The notes beneath the pieces are model-generated. The model was not told the DNA's origin. It saw nothing but the letters and a program-made list of their open reading frames with translations, and did no database searches. Below are positions 25,936 through 38,843 of a stretch of 64,000 bases of DNA, in pieces. Made by a program: the position numbers and the translations under genes. Position 1 is the stretch's first letter, and each line of letters starts with the position of its first letter. The stretch comes from Thuidium tamariscinum (lineage: Eukaryota; Streptophyta; Bryopsida; Hypnales; Thuidiaceae): assembly GCA_947034885.2 (NCBI GenBank), contig OX344752.2:26540386-26604385 (forward strand), in the 5' to 3' direction.

Positions 25936-26441
25936 TTAAGGTAGACCACTCCATTTTTGTCTTCTTCCTAATTTCATCACCCTATTTTGGGACCCAATTC
26001 CGTCCATTATACAAATTTTCTCATTTTTTTGACAATTTCAATGCATTAATGTCAAAAGGGGTAATGTATCAATCTTTCATTAGTAATCACTAAAGTGCCA
26101 ATGGATACAAAGAAGAGTGGTTATGGGTTGTTTTTAGGATGTATATGCCTCCACTCTACATTTGGTTTTGTAATTTCAAGGCAAACAACTTCAAAAACTT
26201 TTTAAAAAGAAAATTTTGATAAAAAAATTAAAATTCTTCTCGGAAATGACCTGTGAAACAAGCACCAATCTTTGATAAATATGTACCCCTCTTGGAATTG
26301 GCCCCTAGATATTCATATTGAAAATCAAGGTGATAAAAGACTTGTCTGTTTCATTTCATCAATACGTGGCTAGGACAAATCAGTTTTAGGTTAGTTCCTC
26401 ACTCATATCTAGTGTCATGGCCTAGCAAGAATTGGATTTAA

Positions 26442-28340
26442 CCCTTCATCTCCTAAGGGGACAAAAAGTGTCCTTACCTAATTTGGTAGTTCAATTCAAA
26501 GTGTTGTATTCTTGTATACAATGTCCAAATTTGATTAAACATGTTTGAAAAGTAGTACATACTAGTCTAGTTTGTGTGGTAAAATTTTCAAATCAGTATT
26601 GATTTTTTGAAAGCTATTTGAATTTCACGAGTTCAACTTGAGCTCACCATACTCCATTTCAATGGTTGCAACTTTAAGGGCTTGTATCTTTTTCATACAA
26701 TGTTAGTTTTCAATAAAAATTTGTTGAATGATGTTTCCATTGAATTCTAGTTATTTTAGTGAAATTTTCATGGCAATCCAAGTTGTTTTGAATGTTTGGG
26801 AGAAATTCAAAGGTTAGACTATCTAGACATTTTTGGTTTGCAATGACCTTTGGCGGCTTATTTCTTCATACAATGTTCATTTCCAATAATTGTTTTTGAA
26901 AAAGTTGTGCATAGTAGTCTAGTTTGTGTAAGTAAAAATTTTATATCAATCCAAGAAGTAGTGATTGCGAAGTCATATGGTTTAGTCATAGATGTGTTTT
27001 TTTGCAACTTTTTTTGCTCTTTTCTTAACATTTCAAAGTCTTTTTGCACACATAATGAGTAAATTGAAATATTTATTTTTCACCAATGTGTTTGTGTGTT
27101 TGTTTTGTAGCAATTTTTAGTTAACTTTTTTATTATTTAAATAGATTCAGAAATCAAATTTCACCTCCAAATGTGTTTCTAGGAAAACTTCAACATCCTT
27201 TTTCAACACTAAAACATTGTAATTTTACAATCTATACAACCAAATGACTTAAAATTTCATTCATGATGTCAAGTACAACATATATAGTACAAGATTGTAC
27301 AGTTGGGATTTTCATATCGTAGTGACATTACATTTAGACTTATAAAGCTTGAAAAAGAATGATGCATTAACCCCTCTTCGCCGCAAGGGACAAAAAGTGT
27401 CCTCACAACCTAGCAATTTGATTCAAATTGCTATAATTTTTGCATCCAATGTTTGATTTCAATAAAAAATTTGTTGGAAAAATTATGCATATTAGTCTAG
27501 TTTGTATGGTAAAATATTCAAATCAATCTAAGATATACAGATGATTTGGGAGCCAATTGAAATTCACAGGTTCAATTTGAGTTCACCATTGCAGTTGATG
27601 GCTACAATTTTAAACGCTCGTATCTCCTTCATACAATGTTTGTTTTCACTAAAATTTATTGGGTTACATTCCTCTACAAGTCTAGTTATTGTGATCAAAT
27701 TTTCAAGGCAATCCAAGTTGTTTTGAATGCTTGGGAGCAATTCAAAGTTCAAAAACCTAACATTTGGGGATTATAGTGAACTTTGGCAGCTTGTTTCTAC
27801 CTCATACAATGTTAGTTTCTAATACAATTTTTTGGAAAAGTTGTGCATTCTAATCTAGATTTTGTGGCTGAAATTTCATATCAATCTAAGAAGTTATAAG
27901 TGGTTGAGAGGCATTTTAGTAGAAGGAGGTTCAGTCGTAGATGTGTTTTTTGCACACTTTTTTGTTATTTTTTTGACATTTAAAAGTCATTTTGCAAACA
28001 CAATGAGTCAATTCAATGAAAAGAAATTTCACCAATGTGTTTATATGTTAATTTTGAAGCACTTTCTAGTTCAAATTTTTTACATTTGAGTAGGTTTAGA
28101 AATCAAATTTGACCTCCAAATGTGTTTTCAAAAAAATTTCAGCATCTTTTTCCAACACTAAAACATTATAATCTTTCAATCTATGCGGTCAAATGACTTA
28201 AAATTTTAACCACGTCATCTACAACATGCACACTACAATATTGTATGATTAAGATCTTCATAGCATATTCACATATAGACTTATGCAACTTGAAAAGTAA
28301 GCAATTTTTTAAGCACAATTGGACTTCTGGCGATGAGGGG
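26442..28340. mobile_element. Tandem pair of TTAA-flanked elements, copies B1 and B2
   Basis: Two collinear copies of a unit of about 950 bp. B1 starts after TTAA at 26438-26441 with CCCTTCATCTCCTAAGGGGA. B2 starts after TTAA at 27367-27370 with CCCCTCTTCGCCGCAAGGGA and ends at 28340 with GGCGATGAGGGG followed by TTAA. B1 lacks the last 40 bp or so, as if B2 was joined at the truncated end. Shared internal text includes GCTTATTTCTTC/GCTTGTTTCTAC before ATACAATGTT. Confidence 0.65.
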
Positions 28341-28344
28341 TTAA

Positions 28345-28853
28345 AACATGTTTGGGCTTTAGGCAATGAAGGCTTAATCAAAGCAAATGATGAAATTGGA
28401 TTGTTGTTTAAGTCAAGAGAGATTTGTTCTCTTTCGAATTTGAGAGTCACTTTACGCAACAACTTTGGACTTCTACACAATAAACAAAGTATGGATATGA
28501 GAATGCTCCCTAAAATTCAAGCAACAGGTCAAACTAAGCAAGCAGACACAATAGGATGGTGTTAAAAACTTGATATTTGAGGGCTTTGGGTGAGTAAGTT
28601 AGCATGTAAACTTTGAGGGATGCCAAACTAAGACTAGACATGTCTTGTGTGGGGCAAGACATGGCATTTTAAAAGTGAAACTTAGGTGATACTCTTCCTA
28701 TGATTATGACCCTATGACTATGACTATGACCCCAAAAGAGGTGTCAATGTCCTATCTTCCAACTTCCCCATCCCCTCCCTTCCATGAAAAATAGACAAGT
28801 ATAGATTAATTTTGGTAAAAACAAGAACCCCTTTTTTCTGTAATTGATTGAAA

Positions 28854-28902
<49 letters not shown>

Positions 28903-29539
28903 TATATGTACGTACAAATTTAGCTACGGATGCCAAAATACAATATGGCTATAGCTACGTCTACTAATATCAAAATATGATACAGGAACAAAAGCATTAA
29001 GTAACCCATATTGTTTGATCTTGAGATTACATTTGGAAATTACATAAGGAGGGTGGACCCCTAAGGAATTAAATTTCATTTTTCTTTTGTAAATTGGTTT
29101 GGTTCTAAGTGCATTGTTTCACTATCCCTTGAAAAGATGCAACCCCCCCTTCCCCCCCCCCCCTCCCTAGCACAAGAAAAAGACAACCATTTATTAATTT
29201 TTTTTAAAAAGAACCCCCTACCCGTGCCAAAGATTGAAATACAATACATGTATACAAATTTATAATATGGATATTGATATGTACATATGTATATACAATA
29301 TGAATATATATGGAGAGAGAAAAATAGGATGTGGACACAAAAATACAAAAGCATTAATTCATATCGTTTGGTTTTGGATTACATTTAGAAATTACACAAG
29401 AAGAAGGGGGGTTGATAACTTAACAGAGTAGATAAATCAAACAATACAGACTCCTCTCCTCACTACCCACCCAAATCTGATTCTATACTCTTCTCCTCAT
29501 TATTCACTCAAACTTGATTCTATACCCCCTCCTCACTAG
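28345..29539. other. Intergenic DNA with simple repeats
   Basis: No gene is seen. It contains a CTATGA-type run (28703-28735), a long TA run (28857-28899), a C tract (29143-29167) and two adjacent diverged direct repeats of about 40 bp built on CTCCTCACT...CACCCAAA...TGATTCTATAC (29450-29540). Confidence 0.6.
28857..28899. repeat. TA dinucleotide microsatellite
   Basis: About 21 uninterrupted TA units. Confidence 0.95.
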
Positions 29540-30163
29540 GGTAGGAGGCTCTAAAAGCGACACTGTAAGGGCTGATCGCAGTTTTCATGAGGCAATGGTG
29601 ATGGAAAGTATTTTCAGTAATTTTTCTGACATAGAAAAATAGTAGCAGAATCCAACGGAAGTGGTTTCACATTTTTCGGAGTAGTTATGAATTACTTATG
29701 AATTTTTAAAGATACCAGGCGTAGGCACCTATTTGTGATCCTAGGGTTCCCTTGAAGTGTGCACAGTAAAATTGGAAAAAGACATAACATGGCCTGACAA
29801 GCACCAGCCCAGCATGCAAGAAGGGCCTGAATACTTTCAAAAAGAAGTCCTTGGATGCAACAAAAATGGACCTTTGCTTTTCTTTATTTTTTACTGCTGA
29901 AATGGTTTTTTCTGGAGTAAAATCTAGTTTTTTTAAAGTTAAATTTTTATGTGGCCACTGATTACAAAACCGTTCTATTATGGCCTTTATTGCATCTGCC
30001 AATGCTCTTTGAATAAACCTTTTGTGGATGGATTATGGTCCTAACATTATAAGGTGTCTATTTCTCTTTTGAACTGTATCCGTTTATGGTGTGCTTAATG
30101 TCTGTTTTTGATCAATTCATAGGGACTGTTTGAAAAGGCTGGTCGCTTTTAGAGCCTCCTACC
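29540..30163. mobile_element. 624-bp inverted-repeat element, family GGTAGGAGGCTCTAAAA
   Basis: The terminal repeats GGTAGGAGGCTCTAAAAGCG (then AC) are perfectly inverted over 22 bp. A solo end of the same family (AGGTAGGAGGCTCTAAAA) occurs near 37365. I could not define a target duplication. There is no coding capacity. Confidence 0.7.
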
Positions 30164-33100
30164 ATATCCACTATTCACCCAAGAGACAGATTACAAAGTT
30201 GGTAGAGAGAAAATGACTGATATTGATAAATGGAAGAAGATGCGAAGAATAAATAAATAAATAAATGGAAGAAGACCAATCACAACTCTTAAATGGGTCT
30301 TTTAAAATACCCCCGCTTCCTCATAACTTATCAATTCAAGTTCCTGAAATTGTTCAAATTATCGGCTGGGAATTCATGATATTTCATTTATTTAAAAAAA
30401 TGTAATAATCAATTGTAACTAGAGTGATGAAGCTATTTCACACTAATGAAAATGGAGGAACATGCCAAAATGAGGATGAAAACTTATTAATTTATCCAAA
30501 AGTATGTACATTAATTTAGAAAAGAGCAATAATATTCCAAGATTTTTACTAAACGGCACAAGTAGTCAACAATACTAGAATATGAGAATAGAGACATGAG
30601 CCTATGAGCCTTGAACCTAGTTGTAGGTATGCAATTACAACCATTTGAAGGTGTTTATAACATATAGGTATACTACAAGATGAAAAGAGTCTATAACATA
30701 GGTACTTACAATATAGATATTTATAACCATAATAAAAGGTGTGTATAATATACACCCCTATATAAGCTCATAGGCTTATAGATTCTATGCTCACATGCTA
30801 ATACTTCCCTTCAAGTAGTTTCACAATTCTATTGGAGATTTTTTTTGTCAAGTTTTCAACACTGTCCAAATATATTTTGGAAAAAAAAAACAGTTTATTA
30901 TTAGGGGGGAGGGCACATGACTATGGTAAATAATATACAACATTTCTGTGGTACTATGTCTTACTTATAATCATATTGAAACTATTAGATTTGAATGGAT
31001 GAGTTTGAATACTCTTAGCTTGAACAAGACTATAAGGTAAGTGAATCCATCATAGATAAAATTATATTATAGTGCACATTTTAGAATTTGAATGTACACC
31101 ACCATTACAATTTTCATCATAATGGGCTATTTTTTTTATTTTTTTACTTTTTTGGTAGGTGTTATTTGCACCTAAATTTAAAACATTAAAAAAATTTCTA
31201 GGCCTTCAAAAGGGCATTTGATTTTTGGCCATAGTGTACCATGGGGGGGGGACACTCTCACTACATTTTGGAGCCCCACATGCAGCAGAGGGGTATGTTG
31301 GAGGGCCTATTTAGCTCCTAGGTAACATTAAAAGGGCCCCTATCATCACCTAACATGGAAAAAATTCTTATAAAATCATCTATATCATTACTTATAATAT
31401 GTAAGTCAATGCAAATTTTTTTAGTCTATATTTTTTGTAAGTAAAATAAATAATTAATTAATTAATGAGAAAGTAAAAGTGACAAGGAAAAAGTTCATAG
31501 AAAAAAAGGTTCAATTTCTAAACACCAATTCACATGAATGAATCAAACACAAAACATTAGAATTGAAAGTCGTACTTTGAATTAGAAGCCATATGAAGAA
31601 TGTGTTCAAAAACACAAAGTTGAAGTCAATGAAAGTACAAAATGTGCAAAGTACTAAAAATGTGCCTTAATTATGTCAAAATGTAGACAAGAAGAAATGC
31701 TTGCCAACAAATTAAAAAACTATAACAACAACACCCTTTGCATTTTTGATAGATACAAATTTAGAATTAAAAAAAAAGACATCCAATCTACCATTTGCCA
31801 CGCAAAATTTCTGTGTTTAGAGTTCAAAAGCATGTAAGGAGTTTAAAATCCTATCACAATCCAACCCTAAGTATATAAAGAGTTCAAAAAAATACTAAAT
31901 CTAAAGCTACAAAATGAAAATAACACAGCACACACGAAGCTTACCAAAAACTAGAATGAAGTCATAGATTCTCGATTTTGGCTTCGCCCAAAAACCTAAC
32001 AGAATTCACTCCAATTCAAGCACCTCCAGGTCTGCCAAACTTTCTTCTAATTGAAAACCACCATGACACATCACATGCACTCACACCTCCAAGAACTCAA
32101 AATGCACAACAACTACCTTCAAAAACCCTGAGTATCTAAACCCTAAAATTGCACCTTCATTTGTTTATTGTATTGTAAATTTGTCGTACAAATATTGTAC
32201 TATTGGAACTCTAACATAGTACAAACTAACCCTATTAAATAAAATTCTTTGGATTGTTTTTTCTTACTCCTAAATTACATGTACCTAAGAATTAATGGAC
32301 CATATTTTTTGGCTATCTACATTACTTATAAAAGACTTCTCACTTTTCATGTCCCCTACTTTATATGTAATTCTTTTATAAATACTTATAAATATTATCC
32401 AAAATGAATTAAATCCACCCTATATTCCGCCGCACATGGATTGCTAAAACGTGAGAAGTGTGCCCCCCGTACAGTGCACTTGCAATGCAAATATAGAAAA
32501 AAAAAATTTAAGTTCTTTTACTATACAAAAATATTTTTGAAATCACCAATCTAATATGTGGTTCTAGTAGTACCCTTTCATTTAAAAAATAATTTTTTTT
32601 TCTATAATTATACTACTATCAATCTTACAACCTTTTGCAAGCTTAAAATATTTCTTAATGAATGGATGAGTTGTCTTCAAAAGTAAGTTTTGTTGAAAAG
32701 GATCTAAATATTTTCAACTATCTATTATTGTTGTTGCTAGGTCAGCATTTAGTGCTTTGTACCAAGCCTATGAAAATGAATTAAACCATAAAGCCCCAAC
32801 TTGCAAAATTCTTGAAGGCCATTATTTCTTCAAAAACCATTAAAAGAAATTACCATTTTCGATGCAAACAACAAAATTTTGAAGCATTTGTTACACTTTT
32901 GCATACCCAACTATAGGATCTTGTCCAAATATGAGAATTTTTGGAAATTTTTGGAAACTTTGATTGTATTATCATAAGATATAGATACTTAACTAAAAAG
33001 AAAATCAATCTTTTTTTCCCTCCATCTTGAATACATTTTAAGACTTTTAATCTTCTTAATTTAAAATTTTATATTACACTTTGTAAATTAAAAAAAATGT

Positions 33101-35943
33101 TGAAAAATTGAATTAAAAGTTTAGGAAAAGTGTCCCCTCAACCCATGATTTGTTTGTGTTTAAAAAATTGTTAAACCAAAGAAAGTATGGGATAGAAGGA
33201 AAAAACAAATTGTTAAGAGCTCTAAGATGAAATTAAAACACACTATTATCAATGGTGAGATTTTTCTAAATTTTTTTTAACTATATACAACTTTCTTTTT
33301 TGAAAAAATCTTAGAAATTGAATTCATAAATAGATTCAATACACTATTTTCTTAAGAATTTGCTAAAATTGCTGACAAAATAAGAAGCTTCATAATTTTT
33401 ACATCACTTATCCAAATGGAATGAATCAAAATTTTGACATATAGACAAAAAATTATATAATGTATAAAAAATATACATATTTTAGAATATTTTAAATGTT
33501 TGTGTTTATTTTGTTTCCCACCTTCACCTATTTAAAGCTTATTGTGGCATAAATTATTCTCTTGAGCACCAATTAAAATTAAAAAATTATTTTCAGAAAT
33601 CAAATTATTTTTCCTATCTAACAATGAATAAATTCAAAAAATATTGCCAAAAAGAAAGATCATAGGTACTTGCATGTAAACCTTCAAGAGTCCCTTGAAG
33701 GGAGTCTTAAGTCTTAGGGATTAAATAATACCTCATTTAATTGGATGTGACCAAGTTTAGAAATACAAGACATAGGAAGCCAAGAGAATTTTAACAATAT
33801 TTCGTTGATAGTGTCCACATAAATTCAAAGAAGATCATAAAAGGGGCTTCATGTCTATACTTTTAGATTTTGTGATGCCACTTACAAATGGTTAATTTAA
33901 TACAAAAATGTAAACTTGTGAGAATTGATGTGTCATAGCCTTTTGAAATCCCGTTTAACATACCTCATATTAATAATTCAAATAAGTGGAAATCAAATGC
34001 TCTTAGATATTGTCAAAATATTATCTATTTTGGCAAAGTAACATCAAGTGAACTTTTCATCGACAAAGTTTGGCATGGATTACTTTTGAATTTTATGTTC
34101 ATTCAATCAATTTTGCAATACTTATGATGCAAAACAACTTCTACAATGAATGTGTGACAAAAAATAGGAAAAGTGTTTCTTGCAATTATCCAAGTGTATA
34201 TCTTTAGGACCCTAATATCAAGCACTTGATGTCACTTGAAGCAAATTGTGGTATGTGACAAATAGTAAACTTCCTACAACAATAAAATTTTTTATTTAAA
34301 TTGATTTGATTTTTCAAAATCAATTCAATTGGTAAAACTCAATTTTCAATCACACATATGGTTTTGGTGTTTTTTAGTACAATTGAGTGTCTTTTTTTTG
34401 AAGAATTACATTGTTAAATTGGATATGCTAGCTCTTCTAATAGGAATACACCGTTTTAGGAGAGGGATTTTCAAAAACATGTTCCAAATGTGTTTTACAT
34501 TGGCCTACAATGTGCTATAATTAGATTGAACTTATGTTGAATTCAAAATGTTTTTTTAGTCTTAGCTTTGATCTTCTTTCTTTGATTTTAGTTGGCAACA
34601 ATATCTAATTTTAAAATAAAATTTTCAAGTGCATTTTCTTATTTTAAAAAATAGAAGTGAAAAAGTCTCATCTTCTAGCATTAATTGTAGTCTAGAGTAT
34701 ACAAAAAGACTCAATAGTATTTCTTGGAGGCCTACAATGCCTCCAATCTATCATTTAAAACTACTCTTTAAATATAGCAAATTAAGTTATGCCATCCATT
34801 GTAGCCTTCTAATGATGAACATTACAAGTTGTCAAAATAGAAAATCTAAAATCCTGAATCAATCATCTAAATTTCATGTTCAATACTTCCAATAATACTA
34901 AAGGTGACTAGTAGTATAAAAGTACTAAAATGCAAAAAATAATACAAAAATTTCTTGCAATCTTCCACTTATAAATGCACACCTTCATGGCATTCAATAT
35001 CTTTATGACTCTCAATTTTTTGTAGCAACAATCTAGAAACTATTGGGATTAATTAAGTAGGTCTTGTAATAACCATTTAGAATGATAGGATTTGTACAAG
35101 AAAAAGTCAAGTTGTAATGGAATATGCAAATATTTTCCTTTCACTAAAAGGAAGAAACCATGATCAATAAAATATATTCAACAAAATAATTGTATTCATG
35201 TTTCTATTACTTTAATTTCTAAAGGGAGCTAGTTGAATACGTTTGCCTTCTAAATGTAGGTTATGTGTTATAATTTACAAAGTTGTATTTGAAGGTGAAA
35301 AAACTTCTAATTGGCTTGATCTTTTGGTGAATTTATAAAGTATAAATGAGAGGGTTGCATAAAATTTATGATTTTTTTGGACATTGCTATGCAATTTTTA
35401 AGAGAAGGATTATTTACAAGCAAGTAGAAATGGTGCAACTTCATACAAGGTGTAGACCATGAAAGGAGTTTCAAATTATTTGACAATTTTTGAGATGATT
35501 AGGTATGTCAAATTTGGAGGTGGGCACATGGCCATGCTTTTATTTTTGTAATGAACATTGAGTAAAAGTGTAGTAAATTACTCATACATTATTGGATTTG
35601 AAAATTACCATATTATGGTATATGCATGTGTAAAGATTTGGTCATTTGTTGATCACATATGGGAATAGAAGCCTTGTAGGACTTAGGCAAGGTGCCATTA
35701 TACTCCATATGTGGAATTCACTCCTTTTGGCTTGTACTTCATTCCTTATAAATGTTGATATTTACTCTCCAAAGGACATGATAACAATGAGTATATGTAA
35801 GGATGGAAGAAGTTAACAAATAACAAAATCTATAATGATTATAATTGCTAATCATCTTTTGGAGGTAAAATAATCTTAACTTCTATACATGCAATCTTCT
35901 TTTGGTATATGAATATACTTGTATCTAATTTCATATATACTAG
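30164..35943. other. AT-rich intergenic DNA with decayed elements
   Basis: No gene is recognisable. An AATA-type run lies at 30248-30266. A decayed copy of the 25029 family ends near 33725 (GTCTTAGGGA then TTAA). Two isolated right ends of the GGGTGATTGCAAG family occur near 34165-34195 and 34948-34968, with no clear left partners. Confidence 0.5.
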
Positions 35944-36891
35944 CACTACAAGGAACCTGCATATTAGGCCGTGAGCCTAAATATTTTGGGGTGATTGCAA
36001 GAAACACTTGTCCTTTTTTTTGTCCCCTTGACCTTTAGGAGGTATTTTTTTGCTCATAACTTTTGCATCTTTTGTTCATTTGACTTGAAACTAGAAAGAA
36101 GGTGCCTACAAAAGTTTTACATTTTGTGTAATTTTTTCAATTTTTTCAAAATTAATTTACTATTTTTAAACTGCCCCCAATTGGGTGTCTACTTTGGCCA
36201 TTTTGGGGGGTTTTAGTCCTATTTTTGACCCCAAAATGCAAATTTTGATCTGAAAATTGGCATGCAAGGACCTCACCTAAAGTTACACAAGACCACGAGA
36301 AGATTTTTGAAAATACTATACTGTTCAACCTCCACATGTCGTCAAAGTGATTGACTTTGCGCAAGTGTAGAGAATAAAATTTATTTTTTCCAAAAATGAA
36401 ATTTATTGGAAAAAAAGACCTTTATTTGGAGAAAAAATGAAATTTTCATTTTTATTTATTGAATTTTTTTACTATTTTTACCAAATTAGTGAAAAAAGAG
36501 TTATTTTCATTGTATTTTCCATTGTCTATAACATTTACAGAAATTTTTTCTTAGGTCTGAATTTCAAGAGACATAATATTCTCATTGCTCTTCAAATTAT
36601 CCATATTTTTTTCAATTTAAAAAAAAATTATTTCAAAGGGTCACAGGATTCACATGACTCACTGATTTTGAGCCATTTTGAGCCAAAACCGGTAAGTGTT
36701 TCTTGCAACAACCCTTTGAAACAAATTTTAAATAATGTACAATGCAAGAACTCCAGGGTTATATGCCAATGTTCATTGATGTTACATTAAACATTTTTGT
36801 TGATATAAAAACATAGAGTTGTTGCATTGAACATCATCTAAAATTTGTTTAAAAAATGGACTTGTTATTAAAAACAAGGGTTTCTTGTAGT
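35944..36891. mobile_element. Possible CACTA-type non-autonomous element enclosing a second element
   Basis: The left end is CACTACAAGGAACCTGC. The right end reads ACTACAAGAAACCCTTG on the other strand. Both resemble CACTA transposon termini. The expected 3-bp target duplication is not evident, so the pairing is tentative. It encloses 35989-36714. Confidence 0.4.
35989..36714. mobile_element. Inverted-repeat element, family GGGTGATTGCAAG, copy 3 (726 bp)
   Basis: The left end is GGGTGATTGCAAGAAACAC. The right end reads GGGTTGTTGCAAGAAACAC on the other strand. TTTG flanks both sides (35985-35988 and 36715-36718), again a 4-bp duplication. The internal CATAACTTTTGCAT is shared with copy 1. Confidence 0.75.
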
Positions 36892-38103
36892 ATAATGAAA
36901 TATACCACATTCGATTAATAATATTAATACATAACCATACAATGGGCTTTTAAATACATCTCATTGCCCTAGTCCTCCCCCAAGGCCCCAAATTGGACAA
37001 TTTGCATCAATATAGGGCAAAGCTATTCTTAGATGATGCATGTATCCAATACAATCATTCTTCTTGTCAAATATGAATTACAATTCTATACATTTCATTT
37101 CAAGGACTTTATTGATTCTCTATTCAACATAGAAATTAACTATTATACTTTCATATAGAAAGTTGTGACAATCATGGAAATAGCAATAGAAACACAAAGA
37201 GAAGTAATGTAGAGGTATCAATTGTCAATCACGCCTACTATCCAACCTTTGGGAGTGCAATAATTTCAACCAAGAATAGAAGAAAAGTTGAACAAAAGCT
37301 TGGAATGTGTTTTGTAGTCCTTTTCAGGTTGATTATATTAAGGTTATGGCACATGTCCCATAAGGTAGGAGGCTCTAAAATTGCATAGACATTAAGAATT
37401 GTCCCTATAAATAGCTATAAAATGGATGTTGAGGTGGTTTTAAAATTAAGCCTTTATAAATAGGTATAAATAGATTTGAAGTGGTTCTTAAATTGACTTC
37501 CATGACCATTATATGAATTAAGAAAAAAATTAATTAATTTCAAGAGCTAATCATTTTCTTTGTTTTTTCCATTTGTTCTGTAAAAGTTGTAGTGAATAGA
37601 AGACCTAGGGTCATAAATTAGGGCTTCTAATACAACTCATTTGAAAATTCATAACTAATTCAATTATGCTTTGGAAAATATGAAACCATTTGTATTAAGA
37701 TTCCTCATCTATTTCTCTTTGTTTAAGAAATGAGCTAAAAAATTCCCATCCAAGAAAATATAAGAAAAAACTGGACCAACCTTGAAATGAACTTCTAACC
37801 TTTCTACTTTAGTACTAAGCAAGAAAGTAGGAAGAAGTAAGTGGGAAAGTAATTCTAGAATGATCCAAAGTATAAGACTCTAGTGACATTGGCTACTAGT
37901 GAAGTGTACTTTTAGGCTCCCAAGATTCATAATAATTTCAATTTTGGGAATAAAATTGTGAAAATTTTGGGATCTTGATGTTTTCTATCCTCTAATATGG
38001 AAAATTTTCCACCACCTCATATTGCTCAAGATTTGTTGTAAAATCACTTAAATGATTGACTATTGGTGCCTTGTCATTTATCCCCTTGGCCGAACTCCCT
38101 ACC
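36892..38103. other. AT-rich intergenic DNA
   Basis: No gene is seen. It contains a solo GGTAGGAGGCTCTAAAA end (about 37365). A segment near 37810-37980 is similar to the inner part of the elements at 44075 and 57761 (AAGAAAGTAGGAAGAAGTAAG). Confidence 0.5.
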
Positions 38104-38106
38104 TTA

Positions 38107-38448
38107 GAGCATTTCCTGCATCCCTCAAATTATCCCAACCCTTTCAATTGAAATCTATCCAATTTCTAGGGGATGGCCACTTATATCTCCAACAATAAAA
38201 TTCACTAAATACACTTCCAACCAATCACAAATTGAAGAACTTGCTAAAAAAAAGTATCCTATCATTTATTATGGTGACTTATTAATTCCAAGAAAATATG
38301 CAATGTGTAGAAGGTTTGGTGACCCCCTCAAAATATGACTTACGTGGTGTAATAAAATGAAGGTTGAGCTTGACATACACTAGGATTGATTGCTTATCAT
38401 CCAAAAATGAGAGGAAAGGGGATACTCAGATGGTTGTAGAAGATGCTC
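38107..38448. mobile_element. PIF/Harbinger-like MITE, first of a tandem pair (342 bp)
   Basis: The ends are GAGCATTTCCTGCATCCCTC and the inverse of GAGCATCTTCTACAACC. Flanked by TTA at 38104-38106 and at 38449-38451; the latter is shared with the next element. A 3-bp TTA target and GAGCATC ends fit Tourist-type elements. Confidence 0.8.
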
Positions 38449-38451
38449 TTA

Positions 38452-38840
38452 GAGCATCTTCTACACCCCTCCAATTTTCTCAGCCCCTTCAATTGAGATT
38501 TGTTTAGTTTAGAGGGAATGGCCTCTTGTATCCTCAATAATACAACTCGCTAAAATATACTTCCAACCAATCACAAGTTACACAACTCCTTAAAATAAAC
38601 TCCAATCAATCACAAGTCAAAGAACTTGCAAAAGCAATGAGTACCCTATCTTTGATTTTGGTGACTTGCTAATCCCCAAAAAATATGTAGCGTGTAGAGG
38701 GGTTAGTGACCCCTTCAAATATGGATTATTTGGTGTATCATTTTGAAGGTACACTGACACATGCTATAATTGATTGCCTATCATCCAAACATTAGAGGGT
38801 TTGGGGTAATTGGAGGGGTGCAGAACTGCAGGAGATGCTC
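38452..38840. mobile_element. PIF/Harbinger-like MITE, second of a tandem pair (389 bp)
   Basis: The ends are GAGCATCTTCTACACCCCTC and the inverse of GAGCATCTCCTGCAGTTCTG, flanked by TTA at 38449-38451 and 38841-38843. The interior is collinear with the first copy (CCAACCAATCACAA, GGTGACTT, GATTGCTTATCATCC-like blocks), so the two are the same family. Confidence 0.8.
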
Positions 38841-38843
38841 TTA

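Noticed and set aside
32090-32160. AACCCTAAA-like motifs as telomere traces
   Set aside because: Only isolated single motifs, not a tandem tract.
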